Source of the DNA: Bacteroidales bacterium
GTDB taxonomy: Bacteria; Bacteroidota; Bacteroidia; Bacteroidales; WCHB1-69
Assembly: GCA_017613015.1 (NCBI GenBank)
Contig: JAGAEQ010000040.1
Span: forward strand, 1 to 48,367
Direction of reading: 5' to 3'
Length of the DNA stretch: 48,367 bases
Both the position numbers and the translations under genes were made by a program. Below are positions 6,820-14,409 of this stretch, piece after piece (position 1 is the first letter of the stretch; the number at the start of each line of letters is the position of its first letter). The notes under the pieces are model-generated. The model was not told the DNA's origin. It ran no database searches and saw nothing but the letters and a program-made list of their open reading frames with translations.

Positions 6820-8490
6820 ATGAAAAAAAGAACGCTGACATACAGCTTATTATTTCTATTCCTCCTGGGAATGTCGGTTTCCTGCCGCCACGCGGAAACG
6901 GAGGAAAAACGGACGGTGTTCCGCTACAACGAGTCGGCGGGCATCACCTCTTTGGATCCGGCTTTCGCCAAAGACCAGGCCAACATCTGGGCCTGCAACC
7001 AATTGTTTAACGGCTTGGTGCAACTGGACAGCCAGCTGCGCGTGCAGCCCTGCATCGCCCGGAACTGGAGCGTTTCCGAGGACAAGAAGACCTACACCTT
7101 CCTTCTCCGCAAGGACGTGCGCTTCCACGAAACGGAATTTTTCCCCCTCGACACGCCCCGCGTAGTGAAGGCCGCCGACGTGGTGTACAGTTTCCAACGC
7201 ATTACCGACCCGCAAACCGCCTCGCCCGGAGCCTGGATTTTCCAGTTGGTGGACACGCTTCCGGACGGGCGCAAGGCTTTTGAGGCGATAGACGACACCA
7301 CCCTGCGCATCCGCCTGAAAGAGAGCTTCCCGCCTTTTCTCGGCATGCTCAGCATGCAGTATTGCGCGGTGGTGCTGCCGGAAGCCGTGGAACATTTCGG
7401 CAAGGATTTCCGGAAACACCCGGTGGGCACGGGCCCGTTCCGCATGAAAATGTGGAAGGAAGGCGTGAAACTGGTCTGCACGAAAAACCCGCTTTATTTT
7501 GAAGTGGAAAACGGAGAGCGGCTGCCCTACTTGGACGCGGTGGCCGTCACCTTTATCGTGGACAAGCAGTCTGTGTTCATGGAGTTTGTGAAAGGCAATC
7601 TGGATTTCATGTCCGGTCTGGACGCTTCCTACAAGGACGAGCTGCTGGACAAGGAGGGAAAGCTCAACCCCAAATACGCCGGCCGCATCCGCATGCTGGG
7701 CACGCCCTACCTGAACACCGAATACCTCGGCTTCCTGATGGACCCCAAAGCCAAGGGGGCCGCCAATAACCCGCTAATGAAAAAAGCAGTGCGCCAAGCC
7801 ATCAATTACGGTTTCGACCGGGAGAAAATGCTGCGGCACCTGCGCAGCGGCATCGGCATTCCCGGCTGCAAGGGCATGATACCGCCCATTCTGCTTCCCG
7901 AAGGGGAAAAAGCAGACTACGGCTATACCTACCAGCCCAAACGGGTGCGGGCGCTGCTGGCCGGGGCGGGCTATCCGGACGGGAAAGGCCTCCCGGTGAT
8001 TCCGCTCTACGTTTCGGAAAGCTACATGGACATTATGGAATACATCGCCCACGAGGTGGAGCAGTTCGGCATCCGCCTGCAAGTGCTGAAAATACAGCCC
8101 GCCATGCTGCGGCAGTTCATCTCCCAATCGGAAATCCCTTTCTTCCGCGCCTCCTGGATAGCCGACTATCCGGACGCGGAAAACTACCTTTCGCTGTTCT
8201 ACGCCCCTAACTTCTGCCCCAACGGGCCCAATTACACCCATTACCGCAACCCCGCCTTCGACCGCCTGTACGAGCAGTCCCAGCACACGCTGAACGACAG
8301 CCTGCGCCAAGCCCTGTACCTGCAAATGGACCGCTTGCTGATGGAGGACGCGCCCGTGGTGGTGCTTTACTACGACCAGGTGCTGCGCTTCATCGGAAGC
8401 GATGTCCGCCAAATGGAGACCAACGCCATGAACCTGCTGACGCTCAAACGGGTGAAAAAAGACAAAACGGCGAAACGCAAAAGGGCCTAA
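6820..8490 (+). CDS. Family 5 extracellular solute-binding lipoprotein (peptide-type ABC transporter)
   Basis: A 556-residue solute-binding protein of the OppA/DppA family. It has a lipoprotein signal peptide (hydrophobic segment ending MSVSC, Cys22). The mature N-terminus has GITSLDPAFAKDQANIW, then YTFLLRKDVRFHE and HPVGTGPFRMKMW, the classical binding-protein motifs. The C-terminal lobe holds ASWIADYPDAENY. The usual substrates are di- or oligopeptides. No permease or ATPase gene is adjacent, so it is an orphan. It follows the KdsC-like gene by one base and overlaps the convergent membrane EEP gene by four bases at the stop codons. Confidence 0.92.
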   Translation: MKKRTLTYSLLFLFLLGMSVSCRHAETEEKRTVFRYNESAGITSLDPAFAKDQANIWACNQLFNGLVQLDSQLRVQPCIARNWSVSEDKKTYTFLLRKDVRFHETEFFPLDTPRVVKAADVVYSFQRITDPQTASPGAWIFQLVDTLPDGRKAFEAIDDTTLRIRLKESFPPFLGMLSMQYCAVVLPEAVEHFGKDFRKHPVGTGPFRMKMWKEGVKLVCTKNPLYFEVENGERLPYLDAVAVTFIVDKQSVFMEFVKGNLDFMSGLDASYKDELLDKEGKLNPKYAGRIRMLGTPYLNTEYLGFLMDPKAKGAANNPLMKKAVRQAINYGFDREKMLRHLRSGIGIPGCKGMIPPILLPEGEKADYGYTYQPKRVRALLAGAGYPDGKGLPVIPLYVSESYMDIMEYIAHEVEQFGIRLQVLKIQPAMLRQFISQSEIPFFRASWIADYPDAENYLSLFYAPNFCPNGPNYTHYRNPAFDRLYEQSQHTLNDSLRQALYLQMDRLLMEDAPVVVLYYDQVLRFIGSDVRQMETNAMNLLTLKRVKKDKTAKRKRA

Positions 8491-9626
8491 AACGCAATGT
8501 ACGTATACACCGGGAAATGGTCGGAGGCCTGCTTCCGCAGGACGGAATGCCCCCAATTGTCCAAAGAGGCGGAATAGAACACATAATCGATGCGGAAACG
8601 GAGCAGACGGTTCAGCACAAAGGTGTTTCCTCGCCCCTTTCCGCTATGCACCTGGGCATCCTTCAGGCACTTGCCAAACTGCCGGTAGGTGTAGGACCAG
8701 GGCGTGTCGTTGAAATCCCCGCAAACCACCACCGGATAGGGCGAGCGCGCCACATGAGCGACAATACTGTCCACCTGCAGGCAGCGGATGCCATAGGCGG
8801 CACGCAGTTTGCCAAACATGCGCCGGGAGCCGACGGAGAACTCCTCCCCTTCCGTCTCCCCGTTCGCCGTGGTCCACCGCTGCGCAAAATCGTAATCATC
8901 CTTCTGCAATTGCACAGACTGCAAATGCAGGCTGTACACCCGCAAGGTGTCCTTCCCCACTTTCAAATCCGCATACACCGCGCTGTAACCGTTCCATAGC
9001 GGGGAGGCGTCGGAAACCACGCCCCCTTGCAGCACGGGATAGGCAGAAAGAATGACATTGACCCCGGAGAGAGAGGTGCGCTCCGCAAGTGCCGGATAGG
9101 CGTAGCGTAAGTGCGGCAATTTCTGGTGCAGCAGGGGAATGGTGGGGAAAGCGGTAGCCAAATGGCAGAACTCCTGCATGCAGAGAATGTCGGGCTTCAC
9201 CCTTTCCATCACATCCAGCATGGTGTCCCGGGACGCGGCGGACACATTCCCGCCCTCTTTGGCATTCGTCTGGTAGCGGCCGAACAGCTGCACATTGTAG
9301 GACATCACCTTCGTCACGGGACGGTCCTCCGGCACCGGCTCCAGATTTCCTCCGTACTGGTAATAACGGAGCAGGTAATGGATTCCCACCCCTATGCAAA
9401 GCAGGGAAAGCAGGGCCATGCGGCGGCGCTGCACCAGCCAATATACTGCAAAAAACAGATTCAACAGCAGCAGAAAGGGGTACGCCAGCCCGGCAAAGGC
9501 GAAAAACACGCTGGACGCCGGGGAGATGAAATCCGCCATATAGGCCGAAAGCAGCAGCAGCGCGGCCAGGACGTTCAGCACGACCGCCAGCGCATTCAGC
9601 AGGGAAAACACTTTCTTTCCGGCCAT
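8487..9626 (-). CDS. Membrane-anchored endonuclease/exonuclease/phosphatase family protein
   Basis: A 379-residue protein. Three hydrophobic segments occupy about residues 10-90, and the remainder is an EEP domain. Catalytic motifs are VMSYNVQLFG, DILCMQEF, VVCGDFNDTP and a terminal SDHFPVYT, so Asn, Glu, Asp and His of the active site are all kept. Families of this type cleave phosphodiester or phosphomonoester bonds in nucleic acids, lipids or inositol phosphates; the substrate here is unknown. Its ATG directly abuts the rhomboid stop codon, so the two are cotranscribed, as is common in Bacteroidota. The domain probably faces the periplasm, which is inference. Confidence 0.9.
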   Translation of the reverse strand: MAGKKVFSLLNALAVVLNVLAALLLLSAYMADFISPASSVFFAFAGLAYPFLLLLNLFFAVYWLVQRRRMALLSLLCIGVGIHYLLRYYQYGGNLEPVPEDRPVTKVMSYNVQLFGRYQTNAKEGGNVSAASRDTMLDVMERVKPDILCMQEFCHLATAFPTIPLLHQKLPHLRYAYPALAERTSLSGVNVILSAYPVLQGGVVSDASPLWNGYSAVYADLKVGKDTLRVYSLHLQSVQLQKDDYDFAQRWTTANGETEGEEFSVGSRRMFGKLRAAYGIRCLQVDSIVAHVARSPYPVVVCGDFNDTPWSYTYRQFGKCLKDAQVHSGKGRGNTFVLNRLLRFRIDYVFYSASLDNWGHSVLRKQASDHFPVYTYIAF

Positions 9627-10679
9627 TTACCAACGGGTGTTTTTGTGACTGCTGCGGAAAAGGAAATCCTTCTCCTCCTTGGTGAGGTGTTCGTATCCGG
9701 AACGAGAGATTTTCTCCAGAATCTCATCCATTTTCCGGCGTTCCGCAGCCTGCTCGGCGCTGAACTCGTCATCGGTCTTGGCACGACGCCCCCGTCCGGC
9801 GAAAGAGAAATCGTCCTCATAGCGGTAGGAAGGCTGGCGTTCCTGCCTGCGCCACATCCAAATCAGCAGCAAGCCGAAAAGCATGCCGCCCAGATGGGCG
9901 AAATGGGCCACGCCGTCGGAGGTGCCCAACACGCCGGAAGCCAATTCCACCAAACCGAAAATCACCACAAACCATTTGGCGCGGATGGGGAGAAGGAAAT
10001 ACAGGTATATGCGGTCGTTGGGGAAAAGCACGCCGAAAGCCAGCAGCAAGCCGTAAATGGATCCGGAGGCGCCCACAATGTTCGGCAGGCTGACATAATA
10101 ATCCAAATAGTCCGTCAGAAATTCCCGTATGCTTTCCTGCAAACACACGTTGTCCGGCTGCATGGCGAGCATGGGCAGCTGGTTCTGGAAGTCCGTGAAT
10201 CGCATCCAGATTTCGCCCGAACGCGCGTTGAGCGCAAACTGGTGCTGCTGCAGCAGCGCTTGCAAATTTTCCGGACTGACCGTGTCTATGCAGTTCTTCA
10301 GCAAGGCCACATCGGGACCGAACTGCACGGAAACGACAAGGTAATGCGTCATGGCCGCCCCTATGCCGGTAATCAGATAGTAGAACAGAAAACGGCGGGA
10401 ACCCCAGTAATTCTCAATGACTGAACCAAACATCCACAATGCGAACATATTGAAAAACAAATGCTCGAAGTTTCCATGCATGAACATGTAGGTCAGAAAC
10501 TGGAAGGGATAGAAATGGGAGGACCGGAAATAGTGCAGTCCGAAAAAATCGTTCATGTCAAAGCCGAAGGTCCCTTTCGCCACCACCATGGCAAAATAGC
10601 ACAGCGTGTTGATAATCAAAAGATTTTTCGTTACCACGGGCAGAAAGGAAAACCGGCCGGGGGAATAGGTGTCGCTCAT
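9627..10679 (-). CDS. Rhomboid family intramembrane serine protease
   Basis: A 350-residue intramembrane protease. Catalytic Ser205 is in VGASGSIYG and catalytic His262 in AHLGGM. The oxyanion-side HGN-HLFFNM segment (His69, His73, Asn77) is present, so the enzyme should be active. About 80 polar residues (roughly 115-195) are inserted between the early transmembrane helices and the serine helix, which is long for the family. The C-terminal tail of about 75 residues is soluble and charged. It is the first gene of a unit with the EEP protein and lies divergent from the T9SS protease. The substrate is unknown. Confidence 0.94.
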   Translation of the reverse strand: MSDTYSPGRFSFLPVVTKNLLIINTLCYFAMVVAKGTFGFDMNDFFGLHYFRSSHFYPFQFLTYMFMHGNFEHLFFNMFALWMFGSVIENYWGSRRFLFYYLITGIGAAMTHYLVVSVQFGPDVALLKNCIDTVSPENLQALLQQHQFALNARSGEIWMRFTDFQNQLPMLAMQPDNVCLQESIREFLTDYLDYYVSLPNIVGASGSIYGLLLAFGVLFPNDRIYLYFLLPIRAKWFVVIFGLVELASGVLGTSDGVAHFAHLGGMLFGLLLIWMWRRQERQPSYRYEDDFSFAGRGRRAKTDDEFSAEQAAERRKMDEILEKISRSGYEHLTKEEKDFLFRSSHKNTRW

Positions 10680-10706
10680 GTTTCTTGTCGGTGTCTGTTT
10701 TTTGAT

Positions 10707-10714
10707 TATTTTTG
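10707..10714 (+). promoter_or_regulatory. -7 element for the T9SS protease
   Basis: TATTTTTG lies 22 bases before the ATG at 10737. The short spacing supports that start codon. Confidence 0.6.
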
Positions 10715-10736
10715 CAGTTTGATAAACGATAGCGAC

Positions 10737-12362
10737 ATGGCTTTATTGCCTTCTTTTTACAGAAAAACACGGGCGGCGGCTTTCCTGCTGCTCTGCGGCC
10801 TGGCTTTCTGCGGTTTCGCGCAGGAGCGGAAGCCGGACGCCAAGGCGCTGGAAGCGGTTTTCGGCAGCAATGCGCCTTTCCGCCTGCTGCTCCCCCAAGA
10901 GCGCACGGACACTTCCTTGGACGCTTTTTATTACAGCGTCGGGGATCGCTACGCCGTGTCGCACAGCCTTGTCCGGGACGGCGAACAGCGGCGGCTTGCG
11001 GACGGAAGTCTGGTGTACCGCATGGCCTTCCAGGCGCCGCAGGCGAAATTCATGGACTTGTCCTTCCGGCGCTTCCACCTGCCCAAAGGCGGCTACGCCT
11101 ACCTGCTCAACCCGGAGAACGGAGACTGCCGGGGCCCCTACCTGCCGGAAGACATTAAGGACAGCCTGGGCTTCAGCACGGACCTCCTCCTTGGGGAAAG
11201 GGCGGCGCTGCTGTGCCACGTGCCTGCGGGCGGCGAGGACAGCGTGAACATCCGCCTGCACTGTGTGGTCGCCGGGCAGAAAGCCTTTTTCAACGGGGAA
11301 GAGACCCCGGCCTGCCTGATCAACACCGCCTGCGAGGAAGCCCAGGCCTATGGCGACATTGTTCATGCGGTGGTGCTGATTTACATGGACGGCTACCTGT
11401 GCAGCGGCACCCTGATCAACAACACCGCCCAGGACGGCACGCCTTACGTACTGACCGCGGCCCATTGCATGGAAAACCTCAACTATCCGAACTACGGCGG
11501 ATGGAAATTCTATTTTAACATTGCCTCCGCCTCCTGCGCCTCCAACACCGACGGGCCTTCCCCCTTCGACTGGAACGTACAGGTGATGATCGGCTGCCAG
11601 TTGATGGCCAAAGGGAAGAACTCGGATTTTCTGCTGCTCAAGCTGAACCGGCAGGTTCCGGACGCCTACCAGGCCTTCTACAGCGGCTGGGACCGGCGCA
11701 ACAGCCCCCCGACCCAAGGCATGGTCGGCATACACCACCCCAAAGGCGACTACAAGAAAATCAGTTTCAGCGGGCAGAAACCCGTCACGGACGACTGCCG
11801 GGAAATCGGTTTTCCGCGCCAAGCCTTTTGGAAATTCGCATGGGACAGGGGCATGACCTTTCAAGGATCCTCCGGCTCGGGACTGTTTGAGAAACAGAGC
11901 CACCGGCTGATCGGCACCCTGACCGCCATCAACGATGTGGGCTGCAACAGCCCGACCTCCCACCGCCTCAGCTGGTACGGCAAGCTCTCCTACCACTGGT
12001 TCGCCAACGAGGAGACGGACCCCAAGCAGCAACTGCGTCCCTGGCTGGACCCCATCGCGTCGGGAGCCCTTTATATAAATGGAAGCTATTTTCCCAAACA
12101 ACCGGTGAAAATCCAAACACCCGACTCCGTCCGGCTGAAAATCTACCCCAATCCTGTCACGGACGCGCTGCACCTGCAAAGCGCCGAGCCTTTGCTGTCA
12201 GTGGAAATCATTTCGGCGCAAGGCTGCTGCCTGCGCCGCATCGCCCCCTACGACACCGAAAAAAACATTCCCCTTTCCGACCTCCCGAACGGCATCTATG
12301 TGCTGAGGGTGCGCGGCGTGCAACAGGTCTGGCACCGGAAAATCCTATTGGCACACCCTTGA
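10737..12362 (+). CDS. Secreted trypsin-like serine protease with T9SS type A sorting domain
   Basis: A 541-residue exported protease. A signal peptide runs to about residue 28 (CGFAQ). The chymotrypsin-fold triad is visible as His243 (TAAHC), Asp297 (NSDFLLLKL) and Ser379 (QGSSGSGLF), and many Cys residues suggest disulfides. The arrangement resembles lysyl endopeptidase-like proteases of Bacteroidota. The final 75 residues start LKIYPNPVTDALHLQ and end with PNGIYVLRVRG, the Por secretion-system sorting domain, so the protein should leave the cell through T9SS and be anchored or released at the surface. An upstream in-frame extension was rejected because it precedes the promoter. The glycosyltransferase gene follows immediately. 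Confidence 0.93.
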   Translation: MALLPSFYRKTRAAAFLLLCGLAFCGFAQERKPDAKALEAVFGSNAPFRLLLPQERTDTSLDAFYYSVGDRYAVSHSLVRDGEQRRLADGSLVYRMAFQAPQAKFMDLSFRRFHLPKGGYAYLLNPENGDCRGPYLPEDIKDSLGFSTDLLLGERAALLCHVPAGGEDSVNIRLHCVVAGQKAFFNGEETPACLINTACEEAQAYGDIVHAVVLIYMDGYLCSGTLINNTAQDGTPYVLTAAHCMENLNYPNYGGWKFYFNIASASCASNTDGPSPFDWNVQVMIGCQLMAKGKNSDFLLLKLNRQVPDAYQAFYSGWDRRNSPPTQGMVGIHHPKGDYKKISFSGQKPVTDDCREIGFPRQAFWKFAWDRGMTFQGSSGSGLFEKQSHRLIGTLTAINDVGCNSPTSHRLSWYGKLSYHWFANEETDPKQQLRPWLDPIASGALYINGSYFPKQPVKIQTPDSVRLKIYPNPVTDALHLQSAEPLLSVEIISAQGCCLRRIAPYDTEKNIPLSDLPNGIYVLRVRGVQQVWHRKILLAHP

Positions 12363-12364
12363 GC

Positions 12365-13576
12365 ATGAATTGTCCCCGCGTGTTTTTCGCCATTCCGGCC
12401 ATGGATGAGCTGGAGGATTTGGGCGCCACCCTCGCCTGCATCGCCATGCAGGACTATCCGGGCGACATACAAGTGTATGTCTGTGTGAACCAGGCGGAAG
12501 GAAGCAAAGAGGACCCAAAGCGCCGGGCCCTTTCCGCCCGCAACCTCGCCCTGTGGGAGCGACTAAAGGAAAATCCCTGGGGAATTGCACTGCATCCCAT
12601 CGACCGTTTTTCCGAAGGCAAGGCGTGGAAAGGCAAGCGGAAAGGCGTGGGCATGGCCCGCAGAAGCTGCGTGGAGGCCTTGCTTCCCCAAGCCGCCGAC
12701 AGTGACATCCTCATCCACATGGATGCCGACACCTTGTTCTCCCCCTCCTACGTCCGCCGCATGGTGCAGGCTTTCCGCAACCCGCGCACCGACGCGGCCA
12801 CCCCGGCCTACTACCATCGCCTGAGCGGCTGCACGGAGCAGGACAGGGCCATCCTCCGCTATGAAATCTACCTGCGCTGCTACCTTCTCCAATTGCTGCG
12901 CATCGCATCGCCCTATGCCTTCACGGCCTTGGGCTCGGCCATCTGCTGCAAGGTGGGAAGCTACCGCAAGGTGGGCGGCTTCGACAGCCAGGAAGCGGGA
13001 GAGGATTTTTACTTTTTGCAGAAAATCGCCAAATGCGGGCAGGTGGACATACGTCCGCACGCCACCGTATACCCCTCCTCCCGCGTGTCAGAACGGGTCC
13101 CTTTCGGCACCGGCCCGGCCATACGCAGCTTGCTGCGGAACGAAAGCGCACGCTATCCCGTTTTTCCGCCGGAGGCGTTTGACGCGATACAGGAAACCTA
13201 CCTTCGGATTCCGGAGCTGCAGAAGGGCGCGGTGTCCACTCCCCTTACGGATTTCATGGACAGTGCCTTGGGGAAGGAGGAAGGTTGGGAAAGGCTGCGC
13301 CGCAACTACCCCACGCTGCCGGCCTTCACCAAAGCCTTCCACCAGAAAGCCGACGGGCTGCGCCTCTTCCAATTCCTGCGACGCTACGCCGAAACCCATC
13401 CGGCCACGAACGAGACCAATTTTCGGAAAACCTTGATTTCCTTAGGTATGGAAGAAAGCTGTCCGGACAAGGGCTTCCGCTTCGAAACGGCCGGCATAGG
13501 CGAGCTCAACGCCCTGCGCGACGCATGCAAAAAGCGGGAAGACGCCTGGAGGCTGCTCCCCGCTCTGAAAAAATAA
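12365..13576 (+). CDS. GT2 family glycosyltransferase
   Basis: A 403-residue glycosyltransferase with a GT-A fold. It starts VFFAIPAMDE and has the nucleotide-sugar metal motif HMDADTLF (DxD), GSAICC, VGGFDSQEAGEDFYF (the GGFD and acidic catalytic ED pair) and a long C-terminal region without membrane helices. It probably adds a sugar to a surface glycan in the cytosol. The ATG at 12365 is two bases after the protease stop; a TTG at 12359 could also serve. Cotranscription with a T9SS cargo gene raises the possibility that it works on surface polysaccharide needed for anchoring, but this is inference. Confidence 0.88.
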   Translation: MNCPRVFFAIPAMDELEDLGATLACIAMQDYPGDIQVYVCVNQAEGSKEDPKRRALSARNLALWERLKENPWGIALHPIDRFSEGKAWKGKRKGVGMARRSCVEALLPQAADSDILIHMDADTLFSPSYVRRMVQAFRNPRTDAATPAYYHRLSGCTEQDRAILRYEIYLRCYLLQLLRIASPYAFTALGSAICCKVGSYRKVGGFDSQEAGEDFYFLQKIAKCGQVDIRPHATVYPSSRVSERVPFGTGPAIRSLLRNESARYPVFPPEAFDAIQETYLRIPELQKGAVSTPLTDFMDSALGKEEGWERLRRNYPTLPAFTKAFHQKADGLRLFQFLRRYAETHPATNETNFRKTLISLGMEESCPDKGFRFETAGIGELNALRDACKKREDAWRLLPALKK

Positions 13577-13590
13577 GCCCAACGAGTGAA

Positions 13591-14175
13591 CTAACGGGCC
13601 TGTTTCTGGTATTCCTCCAACAGCTGCCTCTGCTCCTGACGGTTACGGTCGGCCTGCTGTATCTGTTTCTCCAGTTTGTTCTGCTTGGACACAAGTTTCT
13701 GGTACTCTTTTTCGGCTTTCTCGTAGACCTTTTTCTGGTCTTCCACCCTATAGGTCTGCGCCAGCAGATCCACATCCTTTTCCAGACTGGCCATGTAGCG
13801 GATCACGGCGGCAGCCTCCGTATCGGTCTCCGTCACGAAATTGCCGTTCTCCTTCTCCACGAAGAAATACAGGTTGGCACTCTTGCCCACGCTTTCCACC
13901 CTGGTGTACAAGGTGGCGTTCTGCAAACCGATGCTGCGGTTGTTCACTTTGCTGTACACCATGGTGCCGGAAACGGATTTCCCTTTGATTTTGTCTTTTT
14001 TAAGGCGTTTGGCCACGGCTTCCTCCACTATTTTTCGCGGATGGTCCACCGCCATGGAGAAGGCGGGGCGCACATCTTTGTTCAAGGTGGCGGTGACACA
14101 GCTGACCTGCTGCGCGAAAGCCATCACATTCAGTCCAAAAAGGACCATCAGTAAAACACATGCTCTTTTCATCAT
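13591..14175 (-). CDS. Exported protein with C-terminal coiled coil, function unknown
   Basis: A 194-residue protein with a signal peptide ending AFAQQ. The middle holds a compact basic domain (about 35-150). The last 60 residues are an unbroken charged coiled coil rich in Gln, Glu and Lys (EKAEKEYQKLVSKQNKLEKQ and following). I do not recognise a named family. It has its own promoter about 85 bases upstream and is convergent with the GT2 gene. A periplasmic structural or adaptor role is possible, but there is no direct evidence. Confidence 0.7.
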   Translation of the reverse strand: MMKRACVLLMVLFGLNVMAFAQQVSCVTATLNKDVRPAFSMAVDHPRKIVEEAVAKRLKKDKIKGKSVSGTMVYSKVNNRSIGLQNATLYTRVESVGKSANLYFFVEKENGNFVTETDTEAAAVIRYMASLEKDVDLLAQTYRVEDQKKVYEKAEKEYQKLVSKQNKLEKQIQQADRNRQEQRQLLEEYQKQAR

Positions 14176-14261
14176 CTTTTTTTTATAATTAAATGGTTTC
14201 TTTTTGCCATTTTACTGCGGCAGGACCCGGACTTTCCGCCGGACGGGCCGCTTTCAAACTG

Positions 14262-14269
14262 CAAAGGTA
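14262..14269 (-). promoter_or_regulatory. -7 element for the coiled-coil exported protein
   Basis: Minus-strand TACCTTTG fits TAnnTTTG and implies a leader of about 80 bases. Confidence 0.55.
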
Positions 14270-14344
14270 CACATTCGGCGCATACGTTTGCGGGCTTTGC
14301 GCATTTTTTTCCATCCTCCCGCCCTTTCCTATTGCTTTTTGGTT

Positions 14345-14352
14345 TACTTTTG
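14345..14352 (+). promoter_or_regulatory. -7 element for the AsmA-like gene
   Basis: TACTTTTG lies 57 bases before the ATG at 14410. It rules out the in-frame start at 14332, which would lie upstream of transcription. Confidence 0.6.
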
Positions 14353-14409
14353 CAAGCTTTGAACAACCGGAAAAGGCTGTCTACAGGCTTTTTCAAACGC
14401 TTGACATTC

